Source of the DNA: Candidatus Benthicola marisminoris
GTDB taxonomy: Bacteria > Gemmatimonadota > Gemmatimonadetes > Palauibacterales > Palauibacteraceae
Assembly (NCBI GenBank): GCA_023554335.1
Contig: JAMJQR010000205.1
Span: 1 to 50,732, forward strand
Direction of reading: 5' to 3'
DNA length: 50,732 bases
In this document: piece by piece, positions 18,695-28,820 of the stretch
Position numbering within the stretch: the first letter of the stretch is position 1
Layout: every line of letters starts with the position of its first letter
The notes under the pieces: generated by a model
Told to the model about the DNA's origin: nothing
Database searches by the model: none
Seen by the model: only the letters and a program-made list of their open reading frames with translations
Made by a program: the position numbers and the translations under genes

Positions 18695-19033
18695 ATGCAG
18701 ATCATCATCTCTGCGAGGCACGTGGAACTCACGGACAGCCTGAAGGAGTACATCGAGGAGCGCTTCAGTCGGCTCTCGCGGTTCGACGAGCGGGTCTCCC
18801 GCATCGACGTGACCGTAACGGAGGAGAAGAAGCGTTGTCGAGTAGAAGCGAACGTGAGCCGCGGTAAGAGACCGCCCGCCCACGCCAGTGCCGAGACCCC
18901 GGACTTCAGGTCTTCCGTGGATCGTGTGCAGGAGAAGCTGACGCGGCAGCTGAAGAGCCGAAGAGAAAAGACGCGCGACCGCAAGGCAGCTCCAGAGTTC
19001 CCGGTTGCAGCCACGGAGATCGACGAGTTGTGA
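18695..19033 (+). CDS. hpf: Ribosome hibernation promoting factor, short form
   Basis: The 112-residue protein begins 'MQIIISARHVELTDSLKEYIEERFSRLSRF' in the style of HPF/YfiA, with 'VTVTEEKKRCRVEANVSRG' and 'DFRSSVDRVQEKLTRQLKSRREKTRDR' following. These proteins sit in the 30S decoding channel and store ribosomes as inactive 70S or 100S particles. The long-form dimerisation domain is absent. GAGGAGGG lies just upstream of ATG 18695, one of the best ribosome-binding sites in the window. It is followed by hprK with a GTGA overlap. In many Gram-negatives hpf lies with rpoN and PTS genes, so the pairing with hprK and the PTS is in keeping. Confidence 0.92.
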   Translation: MQIIISARHVELTDSLKEYIEERFSRLSRFDERVSRIDVTVTEEKKRCRVEANVSRGKRPPAHASAETPDFRSSVDRVQEKLTRQLKSRREKTRDRKAAPEFPVAATEIDEL

Positions 19034-19989
19034 GCATCCTCAGCGTTTCGGATCTATTGGAACGTCGTCAGAAGAGCCTGGCGCTCACGCTCGTCGCGGG
19101 CGAGGAGGGATTGAGCCGGGAGATCACGAATTCGGACATATCGAGCCCAGGCCTGGTGTTGGCCGGTTTCACCGATCGGTATCCCAGGCGTCGTATGCAG
19201 GTGCTAGGTGAAACGGAGGTCATGTACCTCCGGTCTCTCGATGAGGAAAGCCGCCGCAGCGTACTCGAGAGCTTCATGGGCGGTGAGTTGCCGGTCGTCT
19301 TCGTCACGAAAGGACTCGACCTGCCGCCGGAGCTCCTGGCCCTGGCCGAGGAGCGGTCGATTCCCGTCATCATGTCGTCTCTCAAGACCGGAGAGTTCTA
19401 CCGCCGGATCAAGCCGTTTCTCGAGGAGGAGTTTGCCCCGTCTACCGCGATCCATGGATCCCTGGCCGACGTGTACGGCGTCGGTCTCCTGTTCGTGGGG
19501 TCCAGCGGGATCGGCAAGAGCGAGTGCGTCCTGGACCTGGTCGAGCGTGGACACCGACTGGTGGCGGACGACGTCGTGCTGGTCCGCCGCCGCGGATTCG
19601 ATGTCCTCATCGGCCAAGCGCACGAGCACCAGCAGCACCACATGGAGATCCGCGGAATCGGTATCATCGATGTGCGTGCCCTGTTCGGGGTGAGGGCGGT
19701 TCGCCAGCAGAAACGCATCGAGGTCGTGGTGCAGCTCGAGCACTGGAGCGACGCTGCGAACTACGACCGAACCGGGCTCCAGAGGGACACCACGGAGATC
19801 CTGGGAGTCGAGATTCCACGCATGGTAATCCCGCTGAATCCCGGCAAGAACATCACGGTCATCAGCGAGGTGGTGGCCATGGACCACCTGCTGCGCTACG
19901 CCGGCGTGGACAGCGCGCGTCTCTTCGAGCAGAACCTCCGCCTCCTCATGCGACCGGTCAAAGACTACCTAGAGGAGGACTATGAGTGA
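19030..19989 (+). CDS. hprK: HPr(Ser) kinase/phosphorylase
   Basis: HprK phosphorylates and dephosphorylates a serine in HPr to report energy and sugar status. The 319-residue protein has the N-terminal HprK domain, the P-loop 'GSSGIGKSE' (157-165), the 'LVADDVV' Walker-B-like strand, and the family signature 'EIRGIGIIDV' (206-215) preceded by 'HEHQQHHM'. The C-terminal 'IPLNPGKNITVISE' is also typical. It looks fully active, unlike shortened proteobacterial HprK that contain only the kinase core. It overlaps the next gene (PTS IIA) by 8 bases. RapZ, which often separates hprK from PTS IIA in proteobacteria, is missing. Confidence 0.95.
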   Translation: MSILSVSDLLERRQKSLALTLVAGEEGLSREITNSDISSPGLVLAGFTDRYPRRRMQVLGETEVMYLRSLDEESRRSVLESFMGGELPVVFVTKGLDLPPELLALAEERSIPVIMSSLKTGEFYRRIKPFLEEEFAPSTAIHGSLADVYGVGLLFVGSSGIGKSECVLDLVERGHRLVADDVVLVRRRGFDVLIGQAHEHQQHHMEIRGIGIIDVRALFGVRAVRQQKRIEVVVQLEHWSDAANYDRTGLQRDTTEILGVEIPRMVIPLNPGKNITVISEVVAMDHLLRYAGVDSARLFEQNLRLLMRPVKDYLEEDYE

Positions 19990-20371
19990 GGTCCGGGGAG
20001 TCGTGGTGGCTCACGGCGACCTGGCTCACTGTCTCGTCGAGGCCACGCGCTCGATTTCCGGGGTGGAAGACGCTTTCCGGCCGGTCAGCAACGCCGGCTG
20101 CTCACCAGCGATGCTGGCTTCGCGTATCGCGGAGGCCATCGGCGACCACTCCGCGATTCTCTTCGTCGACCTGGCGAGCGGCAGCTGTGCGCACACGGCG
20201 CGCCTCGTATCCCGGGAACGGCCGGGAGTCGGCGTGGTCACGGGGGTCAACCTTCCGATGCTGCTGGACTTCGCATTTCACCGTGACATGGAGGTGGCGG
20301 AGCTCGCGGAGCGACTGGCAGACAAGGCCCGCGCCGGAATCTCCGCCCACCCGCCCGACGACGCGCCATGA
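19982..20371 (+). CDS. PTS mannose-family IIA component
   Basis: The 129-residue IIA protein accepts phosphate from HPr and passes it to IIB. The active His11 lies in 'VVVAHGDLAHCL', the usual position in EIIA-Man proteins. Other matches are 'AILFVDLASGSCAHTA' and 'VVTGVNLPMLLDFAFHR', which form the dimer and active-site loops. It overlaps hprK by 8 bases and IIB by ATGA, so it is translationally coupled on both sides. The full IIABCD set suggests sugar transport, while the hprK linkage also allows a regulatory role. Confidence 0.93.
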   Translation: MSEVRGVVVAHGDLAHCLVEATRSISGVEDAFRPVSNAGCSPAMLASRIAEAIGDHSAILFVDLASGSCAHTARLVSRERPGVGVVTGVNLPMLLDFAFHRDMEVAELAERLADKARAGISAHPPDDAP

Positions 20372-20856
20372 GTCTGTCCCTCTTCCGAATTGATGAGCGG
20401 CTTCTCCACGGCCAGGTGATCGTCGGGTGGGGCATGCGGCTGGGAATCGACTACTACGTGGTCGTCGACGATGCTCTGGCGGACAGCGAGTGGGAACAGG
20501 ACCTCTACAGTGCCGGGCTGCCCGGGGACACAGGCGCGGAGTTCGTCTCGGTGGAGCAGGCGGTCGCCCGCTTTTCCGAGCTGGACGGACGGGCGGGGCG
20601 AGGCGCACTTCTCACGCCCGGCACCGGGGAGATGCGCTCGCTGGCCGAGGCCGGCCTCCTGACCGATCGCCGGATCAATCTCGGCGGGCTTCATGCGGGC
20701 GAGAACCGGATACGCGTGCACACGTACATCCACCTCGCGCCTGGCGAAGCCGCTGACCTGAAGGTGATTGCTCAGGCATCGCGGGGCGTTACGGCTCGCG
20801 ACCTTCCGGCTGGCAAGGAGATTGCCTTGGAGAACCTGATCGATGACGTGGAGTGA
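20368..20856 (+). CDS. PTS mannose/fructose/sorbose-family IIB component
   Basis: The 162-residue IIB protein is phosphorylated on His14 in 'FRIDERLLHGQVIVGW' and donates phosphate to the incoming sugar. The family segments 'INLGGLHAGENRIRVH' and 'LAPGEAADLKVIA' are present. It is encoded as a separate chain between IIA and IIC and overlaps IIC by 14 bases. The substrate cannot be read from the sequence; IIB proteins of this family serve mannose, fructose, sorbose, N-acetylgalactosamine and others. Confidence 0.93.
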   Translation: MSLSLFRIDERLLHGQVIVGWGMRLGIDYYVVVDDALADSEWEQDLYSAGLPGDTGAEFVSVEQAVARFSELDGRAGRGALLTPGTGEMRSLAEAGLLTDRRINLGGLHAGENRIRVHTYIHLAPGEAADLKVIAQASRGVTARDLPAGKEIALENLIDDVE

Positions 20857-21547
20857 GCTGAGTCTCGGCCCCGGGACTTGGGTCCTGTCCGTGCTGGCGG
20901 GAGCCGTACTCGGAATGGACTCCGTTTCCTGGCCGCAGGCCATGATCTCGCGTCCGATCATCTCCGCGACGGTCGGAGGGCTCCTGATGGGGAATCCCGC
21001 AGCCGGGATGCTCGTGGGAGTCGTGCTGGAGCTGTACTCCATGCGTCATCCGCCCTTCGGCGCCGCCAGGTACCCGGACACGGGGCCGGCGGGCCTCGTG
21101 GCAGGAGCCTCGTTCGCCGCAACCGGGGGCCAGGCGGTCGGTGCGTTGCTCGTTGCGATCGTCATCGGCTGGGCCCTGGGCTGGCTGGGCAGCGTCACGA
21201 TCTACGTCAGGAGGAGACTCAACGAGACCATCGTCAGCCCGGCGGAGGAGCTGGCAGCGGATCCGGCGCTCCTGGAGCAGCGGCACCGGGTGGCGATCTG
21301 GCTCGATGCGTTGCGCGGCGGAGTCCTGGTCGCCGCCTTCCTGGTACCGTCCGTCCTCGTGGTGACGCTGGCCGTGGGCAGCGGCCCGTCGGAGCTGGGG
21401 AGGTTCGCGATCGCGGCGCTCGTGCTCGGACTCGCGGCGTCAGCCGGAGCCGCGGCAAGATCATCGGCATTCGGTGTGCGCGGCTGGCCCTTGCTGCTGG
21501 TGGGAGCGGGTGTGGCTCTGCTGTTGATCCTCGGAGGACTCGCGTGA
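20843..21547 (+). CDS. PTS mannose/fructose/sorbose-family IIC permease
   Basis: This 234-residue hydrophobic protein is a membrane channel component. Several membrane segments are evident (about residues 12-30, 38-62, 80-115, 150-180 and 185-230). The conserved IIC-Man-type region 'SWPQAMISRPIISATVGGLLMGNPAAGMLVGVVLELY' spans about 29-65, and 'YPDTGPAG' lies near 77-84. It is somewhat shorter than Escherichia coli ManY (266 residues). It is preceded by IIB and overlaps IID by GTGA. Confidence 0.88.
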   Translation: MTWSELSLGPGTWVLSVLAGAVLGMDSVSWPQAMISRPIISATVGGLLMGNPAAGMLVGVVLELYSMRHPPFGAARYPDTGPAGLVAGASFAATGGQAVGALLVAIVIGWALGWLGSVTIYVRRRLNETIVSPAEELAADPALLEQRHRVAIWLDALRGGVLVAAFLVPSVLVVTLAVGSGPSELGRFAIAALVLGLAASAGAAARSSAFGVRGWPLLLVGAGVALLLILGGLA

Positions 21548-22299
21548 AGCCCCTGCGCTCGGACCAGCTCGCGGCCTGGTCGCGTACGTTCGCGGTCCAG
21601 GGGTCGTGGAACTACCGGACGATGGTGGGGACGGGCATCGCCTACGCGATGCTACCTCTCCTGCGCCGTATCTACGCAGGCGATCCCGTTCAGCTCCGCA
21701 AGGCCGTGGAACGGAACATGGGACCGTTCAACGGCCACCCGTACTTGTGCGCGATGGCCGTGTCCGCTCTCGGTCGTCTTGAGATGGACGAAGTAGAACC
21801 GGCTACCATGGAGAAGTTCCGTACGGCCCTCCGGGGCCCACTTGGAACGGTGGGAGATCGGGCGGTCTGGGGCCAGTGGAGACCGATTTGCATCCACGTG
21901 GCGGTCCTCGCGTACTTTCTGGGACTCGGCCCGGTCTGGAGCGCCCTTCTATTCCTGGGGCTCTACAACGTGGGCCATCTCGGAGTGCGCACGTGGGCGT
22001 ACGTCGTGGGCTGGGAAGCCGGCCTGGGGGTCGGAAAGTTGCTAAAGCGCTCGTGGCTCGAAACGTGGTCCGGGCGACTGTGGCCGTTCAACATTGCGCT
22101 TCTCGGTGCGGTCGCGATGCTGCTGGCCCGGTCGCTGGTCGAAGGCGCGGGAGTATCCCTCAACGGTACGGCTCTGGTGGGAATGGGTGTAATCGCGGGC
22201 CTGATCGCCTTCCGCTTTCCCCGACAGGGCGGGCGGGTCGCGGGGCTGCTCCTGGCGGCGTCGCCCGTGCTGTGGCTGCTGGGGGCCCTGCTTGGTTGA
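21544..22299 (+). CDS. PTS mannose/fructose/sorbose-family IID component
   Basis: The 251-residue IID protein is the second membrane component of the mannose-class permease. Its N-terminal cytosolic part carries 'GSWNYRTMVGTGIAYAMLPLLRRIY' and 'FNGHPYLCAMAVSALGRLE'. The first resembles the family's 'Q.....NYERMQ.LGF...L.P.L...Y' pattern and the second its 'FNTHPYL...I.G' pattern. The 'GDRAVWGQWRPI' turn also fits 'GD.IFW...RPI'. Hydrophobic helices and a short terminal helix follow. The GTG at 21544 overlaps IIC. The HPr gene follows after 39 bases. Confidence 0.9.
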   Translation: MKPLRSDQLAAWSRTFAVQGSWNYRTMVGTGIAYAMLPLLRRIYAGDPVQLRKAVERNMGPFNGHPYLCAMAVSALGRLEMDEVEPATMEKFRTALRGPLGTVGDRAVWGQWRPICIHVAVLAYFLGLGPVWSALLFLGLYNVGHLGVRTWAYVVGWEAGLGVGKLLKRSWLETWSGRLWPFNIALLGAVAMLLARSLVEGAGVSLNGTALVGMGVIAGLIAFRFPRQGGRVAGLLLAASPVLWLLGALLG

Positions 22300-22338
22300 T
22301 CGAAGTGTGGCGCGACTCGAACCGGAGGAGGCGGACGA

Positions 22339-22635
22339 GTGACGCAGGCCGAGCGTACCGTGAAGATCGAGAATCGATACGGCCTGCATGCACGCCCTGC
22401 GGCGGAGTTCGTGAAGTTGTCGTCCCGCTTCTCGGCCAAGGTCACCGTGGAAAAAGACGGACTGGAAGTGAACGGCAAGAGCATCATGGGAGTGATGATG
22501 CTGGCTGCGGAATGCGGTTCGAGTCTCACGATCACCGCGGTCGGGGAGGACGCGACCGACGCGGTCAACGCTCTGGCGAGCCTGGTTGAGAAGAGGTTCG
22601 GAGAATCCGAGACGGATTACGAGGTCGAGCACTGA
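22339..22635 (+). CDS. ptsH: Phosphocarrier protein HPr
   Basis: HPr shuttles phosphate from enzyme I to IIA. The 98-residue protein has 'YGLHARPAAEFVKL' with the PEP-dependent site His17, and 'NGKSIMGVMML' with Ser48 at the place phosphorylated by HprK. Keeping both sites, next to hprK, implies that regulatory phosphorylation is active. The GTG start at 22339 follows GGAGGAGG at about 22322-22330. The enzyme I gene starts only 2 bases after the stop. Confidence 0.96.
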   Translation: MTQAERTVKIENRYGLHARPAAEFVKLSSRFSAKVTVEKDGLEVNGKSIMGVMMLAAECGSSLTITAVGEDATDAVNALASLVEKRFGESETDYEVEH

Positions 22636-22637
22636 AC

Positions 22638-24410
22638 ATGTCGCGAATTCTGGAGGGAATGGGAGCGTCAGCGGGTCGTGCACTCGGACCCGTGCGTCGG
22701 ATCGACTGGGACATTCCGCTGGTGCCGCATCGCACGATTCGGCCGGAGGAAGTTGACGGCGAGGTCGAGCGATTCGGGGAGGCACGCGCCCGGGCGCTCG
22801 AGTTCGTATCTCGGCTCCAGGAGGAAACGAGTCGCCGTATCGGTTCCTTCGAAGGCAAGGTGTTCGAGTCCCAGGCCATGATGATCGAGGATCCCGAGCT
22901 CATCGAGGGAACTCTCAGCTACGTCCGGGACAACTTCGTCTGTGCCGAGCGAGCTTTCGACTGGCAGGTCCTGGAAATGCGGATTCGGATCCAGGAATCG
23001 GCGCATGCCATGCTGGTGGACCGGCTCGCCGACCTTCACGACGTGCGGGTCCGGGTGCTCAGCCATCTGCTGGGACGGAGCGATCCGTCAGACCTGGTCA
23101 CCGAAGCCGAGGAACCTTCGATCCTGGTTGGCAGCGAGTTGCCTCCGAGCATAGCGGCTCGCCTGGATCCGCAGCGGGTGCTCGGCGTGGTTCTCTCGGG
23201 CGGTTCCCGCGGAGCCCACGGCGTGATCCTGGCCAGAGCCCTCGGGATTCCGGTGGTGGTGGCAGCCGGAGCGGCGATTCAGGCTATCGAAGAGTCGGAC
23301 CGGCTTCTGGTCGACGGCCGAACGGGAGAGATCCGTGTCAATCCCAGCTCCCAGGAGGTCGAGGGGTACCACCGCGCGGTGGCTCAGGCGTCGCACCGCA
23401 GGGAGCGCCTGCAGAGCCTCGCGGGTCGGCCCACGGAGACCAGCGACGGTGTGCATACGGTAGTGCAGGCCAACCTGGATTTGCCCCACGAGGCGGCGGA
23501 CGCAGTGCGCCTGGGGGCAGACGGGGTAGGCCTCTTCCGGTCAGAGTTCCTGGTGATCGGCCGGCGCGAGATTCCAGGGGAGGAAGATCAGCTCCAGGCA
23601 TACCGCGCCGTTCTCGAGGCCTTTCCGGAGCGCGAGGTCACCCTCCGTACGTTCGACATCGGGGGCGACAAGTTCCCGCTGTTTCTGTCGCTCCCGCCGG
23701 AGGACAATCCTTATCTCGGCTGGCGCGCGATCCGGATCTGTCTCGACATGCCTGAGCTATTCGACAACCAGCTCCGGGCGGCAGTGCGGGCCGTTGGTGA
23801 GAATGGCAACCTGCGCCTGCTGATCCCCTTCGTCTCCACGGTGGAGGAGATGCGGCGCACTCGGGAGTCGCTGGCCGCAGTGTACGGGTCGCTGGGACTG
23901 ACGGATTCTGGGATACGGATCCCCGTGGGAGTGATGGTCGAGACGCCGGCGGCCGTGGAGATCCTGGACCTCCTGGCTCCCTATGTGGACTTCGTGAGCC
24001 TGGGCACCAACGACCTCACGCAGTACGTGCTCGCGGCGGACCGGGGGAACGCGAAGCTCGGCAAGCTCTACGATCCGCTTCATCCGGCGCTGCTCCGCAT
24101 GTATAAGAGGGTGGTCAAGGAGAGTGCTCGTCATGAGCTGGACCTGAGCGTCTGCGGGGAATTGGCCGGCGATCCCGTTGGCGTAGCTGCGCTCCTCGGT
24201 CTCGGCTACCGGAAGTTCAGTGTTTCGATCGTCAGCCTGCCGGAGATCCGAGAGCTGATACGCAACGTCTCGGTCAAGGAGCTTCGCCGGGTAATGCGGA
24301 AGCTGGACAGAGCCGAGAGCGGAGACGAGGTCAGGCGGTCCGTTCATGCGCATCTATCGGATCGCGGAGTCCTCTCGGAGCCCGCGCCGGTCGGGTTGTC
24401 AAAGGATTAG
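22638..24410 (+). CDS. ptsI: PTS enzyme I (phosphoenolpyruvate-protein phosphotransferase)
   Basis: Enzyme I takes phosphate from PEP and gives it to HPr. The 590-residue protein lacks a GAF domain, so it is the sugar-type PtsI rather than PtsP. It has the N-terminal HPr-binding helices, the phosphohistidine His194 in '[21 protein letters not shown]', and the PEP-binding barrel: '[10 protein letters not shown]', '[10 protein letters not shown]', '[13 protein letters not shown]', '[10 protein letters not shown]' and 'CGELAGDP'. The residues just before the active His read GAH where most enzyme I proteins have (T/S)SH, a variation worth noting. The C-terminal tail runs about 30 residues past the barrel and contains the -35 box of the metK promoter. 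Confidence 0.95.
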   Translation: MSRILEGMGASAGRALGPVRRIDWDIPLVPHRTIRPEEVDGEVERFGEARARALEFVSRLQEETSRRIGSFEGKVFESQAMMIEDPELIEGTLSYVRDNFVCAERAFDWQVLEMRIRIQESAHAMLVDRLADLHDVRVRVLSHLLGRSDPSDLVTEAEEPSILVGSELPPSIAARLDPQRVLGVVLSGGSRGAHGVILARALGIPVVVAAGAAIQAIEESDRLLVDGRTGEIRVNPSSQEVEGYHRAVAQASHRRERLQSLAGRPTETSDGVHTVVQANLDLPHEAADAVRLGADGVGLFRSEFLVIGRREIPGEEDQLQAYRAVLEAFPEREVTLRTFDIGGDKFPLFLSLPPEDNPYLGWRAIRICLDMPELFDNQLRAAVRAVGENGNLRLLIPFVSTVEEMRRTRESLAAVYGSLGLTDSGIRIPVGVMVETPAAVEILDLLAPYVDFVSLGTNDLTQYVLAADRGNAKLGKLYDPLHPALLRMYKRVVKESARHELDLSVCGELAGDPVGVAALLGLGYRKFSVSIVSLPEIRELIRNVSVKELRRVMRKLDRAESGDEVRRSVHAHLSDRGVLSEPAPVGLSKD

Positions 24411-24424
24411 CCTGCGGGTAGCTT
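24396..24424 (+). promoter_or_regulatory. Predicted sigma-70 promoter for metK
   Basis: TTGTCA (24396-24401) and TAGCTT (24419-24424) are separated by exactly 17 bases. The -35 box lies inside the end of ptsI and transcription should begin near 24431, about 35 bases before metK. The GCGGG/CCCGC repeat around the -10 box (24414-24429) is short and may be coincidental. No SAM riboswitch fits in the 55-base gap. Confidence 0.65.
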
Positions 24425-24465
24425 CCCGCCTCCTTGCGCTTGCCTCAAAGAGAGATCGGAGGATC

Positions 24466-27014
<2,549 letters not shown>

Positions 27015-27040
27015 GTATGGACCAGGGGAGGATGGGTGAC

Positions 27041-27580
27041 GTGATCGAGCTGGAAGTGGCGAGCCTGGGACTGGACAAGGCATCGAACACTCCGGTCGTG
27101 ATTCTGCGGGAGGTGGAGGGCGAGCGGGTCCTTCCGATCTGGATCGGTCCCGGAGAGGCCAGCGCCATCGCGATGGAACTGGCGGGAATCAAGTTCTCCC
27201 GACCTCTCACGCACGATTTGCTCAATACGGTGGTGCGAGGCCTGGGGAGCGAGCTGGTGAGAGTGCTGATCACCAAAGTGGTCGACAACACGTACTACGC
27301 TTCACTGATCTTCAGGCGAAACGGAGAGGTCATCGCGGTCGACTCGCGGCCCAGCGACAGCGTCGCCCTGGCGCTGCGCGCTGCCGCCCCGATCTTCGCG
27401 GAGGTCGAGCTGCTGGACCGGACCGCCGTCGACGTGCAGGATGCGACGCTGGAGCCCGGGTTCGCCGAGTCCGGCCCGGGGTTCGAGACCGCCGGCCAGA
27501 TGGAAGAGGCGCCGAAGGAGAAGCTGCGCGACTACCTGAAACGCCTCAATCCAGAGGACTTCGGTAGGTTCGAGCCGTGA
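27041..27580 (+). CDS. DUF151 bifunctional nuclease-family protein
   Basis: The 179-residue product contains the full DUF151 domain: 'VVILREVEGERVLPIWIGPGEASAIAMEL', 'RPLTHDLL', 'YYASLIFRRNGEVIAVDSRPSDSVALALR'. The family is also annotated as bifunctional DNase/RNase, a function demonstrated only for a few members, so the biochemical role is uncertain. After residue 130 comes an acidic linker and a short basic helix. The GTG at 27041 has GGGGAGG at 27025-27031 with 9-base spacing and starts directly with the conserved strand. ATGs at 27017 and 27032 are alternatives. The gene follows ahcY closely and overlaps the next gene by GTGA. Confidence 0.85.
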   Translation: MIELEVASLGLDKASNTPVVILREVEGERVLPIWIGPGEASAIAMELAGIKFSRPLTHDLLNTVVRGLGSELVRVLITKVVDNTYYASLIFRRNGEVIAVDSRPSDSVALALRAAAPIFAEVELLDRTAVDVQDATLEPGFAESGPGFETAGQMEEAPKEKLRDYLKRLNPEDFGRFEP

Positions 27581-28545
27581 CGCGCACGCCCGGATGGGGC
27601 CCCGTCGCCGGGCGGACCGCATTTCTGGCGCTCGTCCTGCTCCTGGCAGTGCCAACGGGGGTGAGGGCTCAGGAGCTGGACGGCGTCGTGATGCGCAGAG
27701 ACTCGACCGTCGTTCCCGGCGTTATGGTGGAGCTCCACCGGGTGACGGAAACCAGCGGTGCACTCCACGACTCGACTCGGGCTGATGACGACGGACGATT
27801 CTCTTTCAGCCTTACCGACGCTGAAGGGGGCGCGCTCTTCGTGGCGGGTGCGCGGCACGAGGGAGTTCTTTACTGGGGACCGCCAGTGCACGCGACGGTC
27901 CAGCCGGAGCTGGAGGACTACCCCGTATTCGTGTTCGATACGGCCGCCGTGGATTCCCCCGTCTCGGACCTTCGATTGGCGATCAGGCATGTAGTGTTAA
28001 CTCCGACCGCGAGCGCCATCCAGGTCGAGGAGATCATCGATATCGGAGGACAGCCCGATCGGACGCTCGTACCCGCCTCTGACAGCGCGATCGTTTGGAG
28101 CGGTGCGCTAGCCACCGGCGCGCGCGGCGTCGTGGTTGTTTCGGGCGGAGTGCCGGAGGAGGACGTCCTGGTCTTCGAGAAAGCCGTCGGTTTTCGGGGT
28201 GCGCTGCCTCCTACCGGAATTCGGCTGGCTGTGCAGTATTTCGTTCCCTCGCTCGACTACGAGTTCACGGCCGAGCAGCCCACGGACCGACTGGAGGTCC
28301 TTGCCATGCCGGGGCCCGGGACCGTGTTTCGGGTGAGCGGCCTGACCGAGGCGCCTACGGGCGGCACCATGCCGGTGCCGGTGCGGCGCTTCACCGCGTC
28401 CGACCTGCAGGCGGGCGATGTCGTGACGGTCGGGGTTTCCTTTGAAGAGCCGAGCCGAGGCCGGGCCTGGATCTGGCTCCTGGTGGCTCTGGCCCTCGGC
28501 ACAGCGGCAATCGTCTCGGTGCGACTCAACGCCCGGGCTGCCTGA
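27577..28545 (+). CDS. Secreted protein with carboxypeptidase-regulatory-like domain and C-terminal membrane anchor (function unknown)
   Basis: I do not recognise a specific family for this 322-residue protein. It has a signal peptide (hydrophobic 'FLALVLLLAVP', cleavage near 'VRAQE') and then a beta-sandwich of the carboxypeptidase-regulatory type: 'ELDGVVMRRDSTVVPGVMVELHRV' followed by 'DSTRADDDGRFSFSL'. About 180 further residues are rich in beta structure, and a C-terminal helix ('AWIWLLVALALGTAAIVSV') is followed by Arg residues. It would be exported and anchored by its C-terminus. It overlaps the DUF151 gene and precedes the cobalamin riboswitch, but the promoter of the B12 operon starts just after its stop, so the two are probably separate transcription units. 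Confidence 0.7.
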   Translation: MTRTPGWGPVAGRTAFLALVLLLAVPTGVRAQELDGVVMRRDSTVVPGVMVELHRVTETSGALHDSTRADDDGRFSFSLTDAEGGALFVAGARHEGVLYWGPPVHATVQPELEDYPVFVFDTAAVDSPVSDLRLAIRHVVLTPTASAIQVEEIIDIGGQPDRTLVPASDSAIVWSGALATGARGVVVVSGGVPEEDVLVFEKAVGFRGALPPTGIRLAVQYFVPSLDYEFTAEQPTDRLEVLAMPGPGTVFRVSGLTEAPTGGTMPVPVRRFTASDLQAGDVVTVGVSFEEPSRGRAWIWLLVALALGTAAIVSVRLNARAA

Positions 28546-28549
28546 GCTC

Positions 28550-28579
28550 TTGCCGGTCGCCGTCCGGGTCTTCTATCAT
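28550..28579 (+). promoter_or_regulatory. Predicted promoter of the cobalamin operon
   Basis: TTGCCG (28550-28555) and TATCAT (28574-28579) are 18 bases apart. The predicted start near 28586 is a few bases before the first paired strand of the cobalamin riboswitch, as expected for a riboswitch leader. Confidence 0.6.
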
Positions 28580-28592
28580 GATCTCAGTTTGT

Positions 28593-28762
28593 CAGGGACG
28601 GGTGCACGGAAGTCGGTGTGAATCCGACGCGGCCCCGCCACTGTGAGAGGTAGTCGCCCGGGGTCGCGATTCCGGAGCTGACTCTGCCGCATTCCGGTCA
28701 CTGGACGCCGTTCCGGGAAGGCCGCGGCAGGACCTCGAGCCAGGAGACGTGGCCTGTCCTTG
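28593..28762 (+). promoter_or_regulatory. Cobalamin (B12) riboswitch aptamer
   Basis: The leader has the conserved cobalamin aptamer core. 'GGTGCACGGAAGTCGGTG' begins at 28601, 'CCGCCACTGTGA' lies at about 28635-28646, and the B12 box 'GAGCCAGGAGAC' is at 28737-28748. A closing stem pairs 28593-28602 with 28753-28762, allowing G-U pairs. Adenosyl- or aqua/methylcobalamin binding should reduce expression of the downstream import genes. All major conserved elements are readable by eye. Confidence 0.93.
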
Positions 28763-28820
28763 CCCAATGTCGCTCTTCGCGGGAAGGGTGTGGGCGAGCC
28801 ACGCGTGTGGTGACTCGGTC

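Noticed and set aside
24414-24429. Terminator after ptsI
   Set aside because: The GCGGG/CCCGC stem is only five base pairs, has no T-tract, and overlaps a better-supported -10 box.
24411-24465. SAM riboswitch upstream of metK
   Set aside because: The gap is only 55 bases and has a promoter but none of the SAM aptamer motifs.
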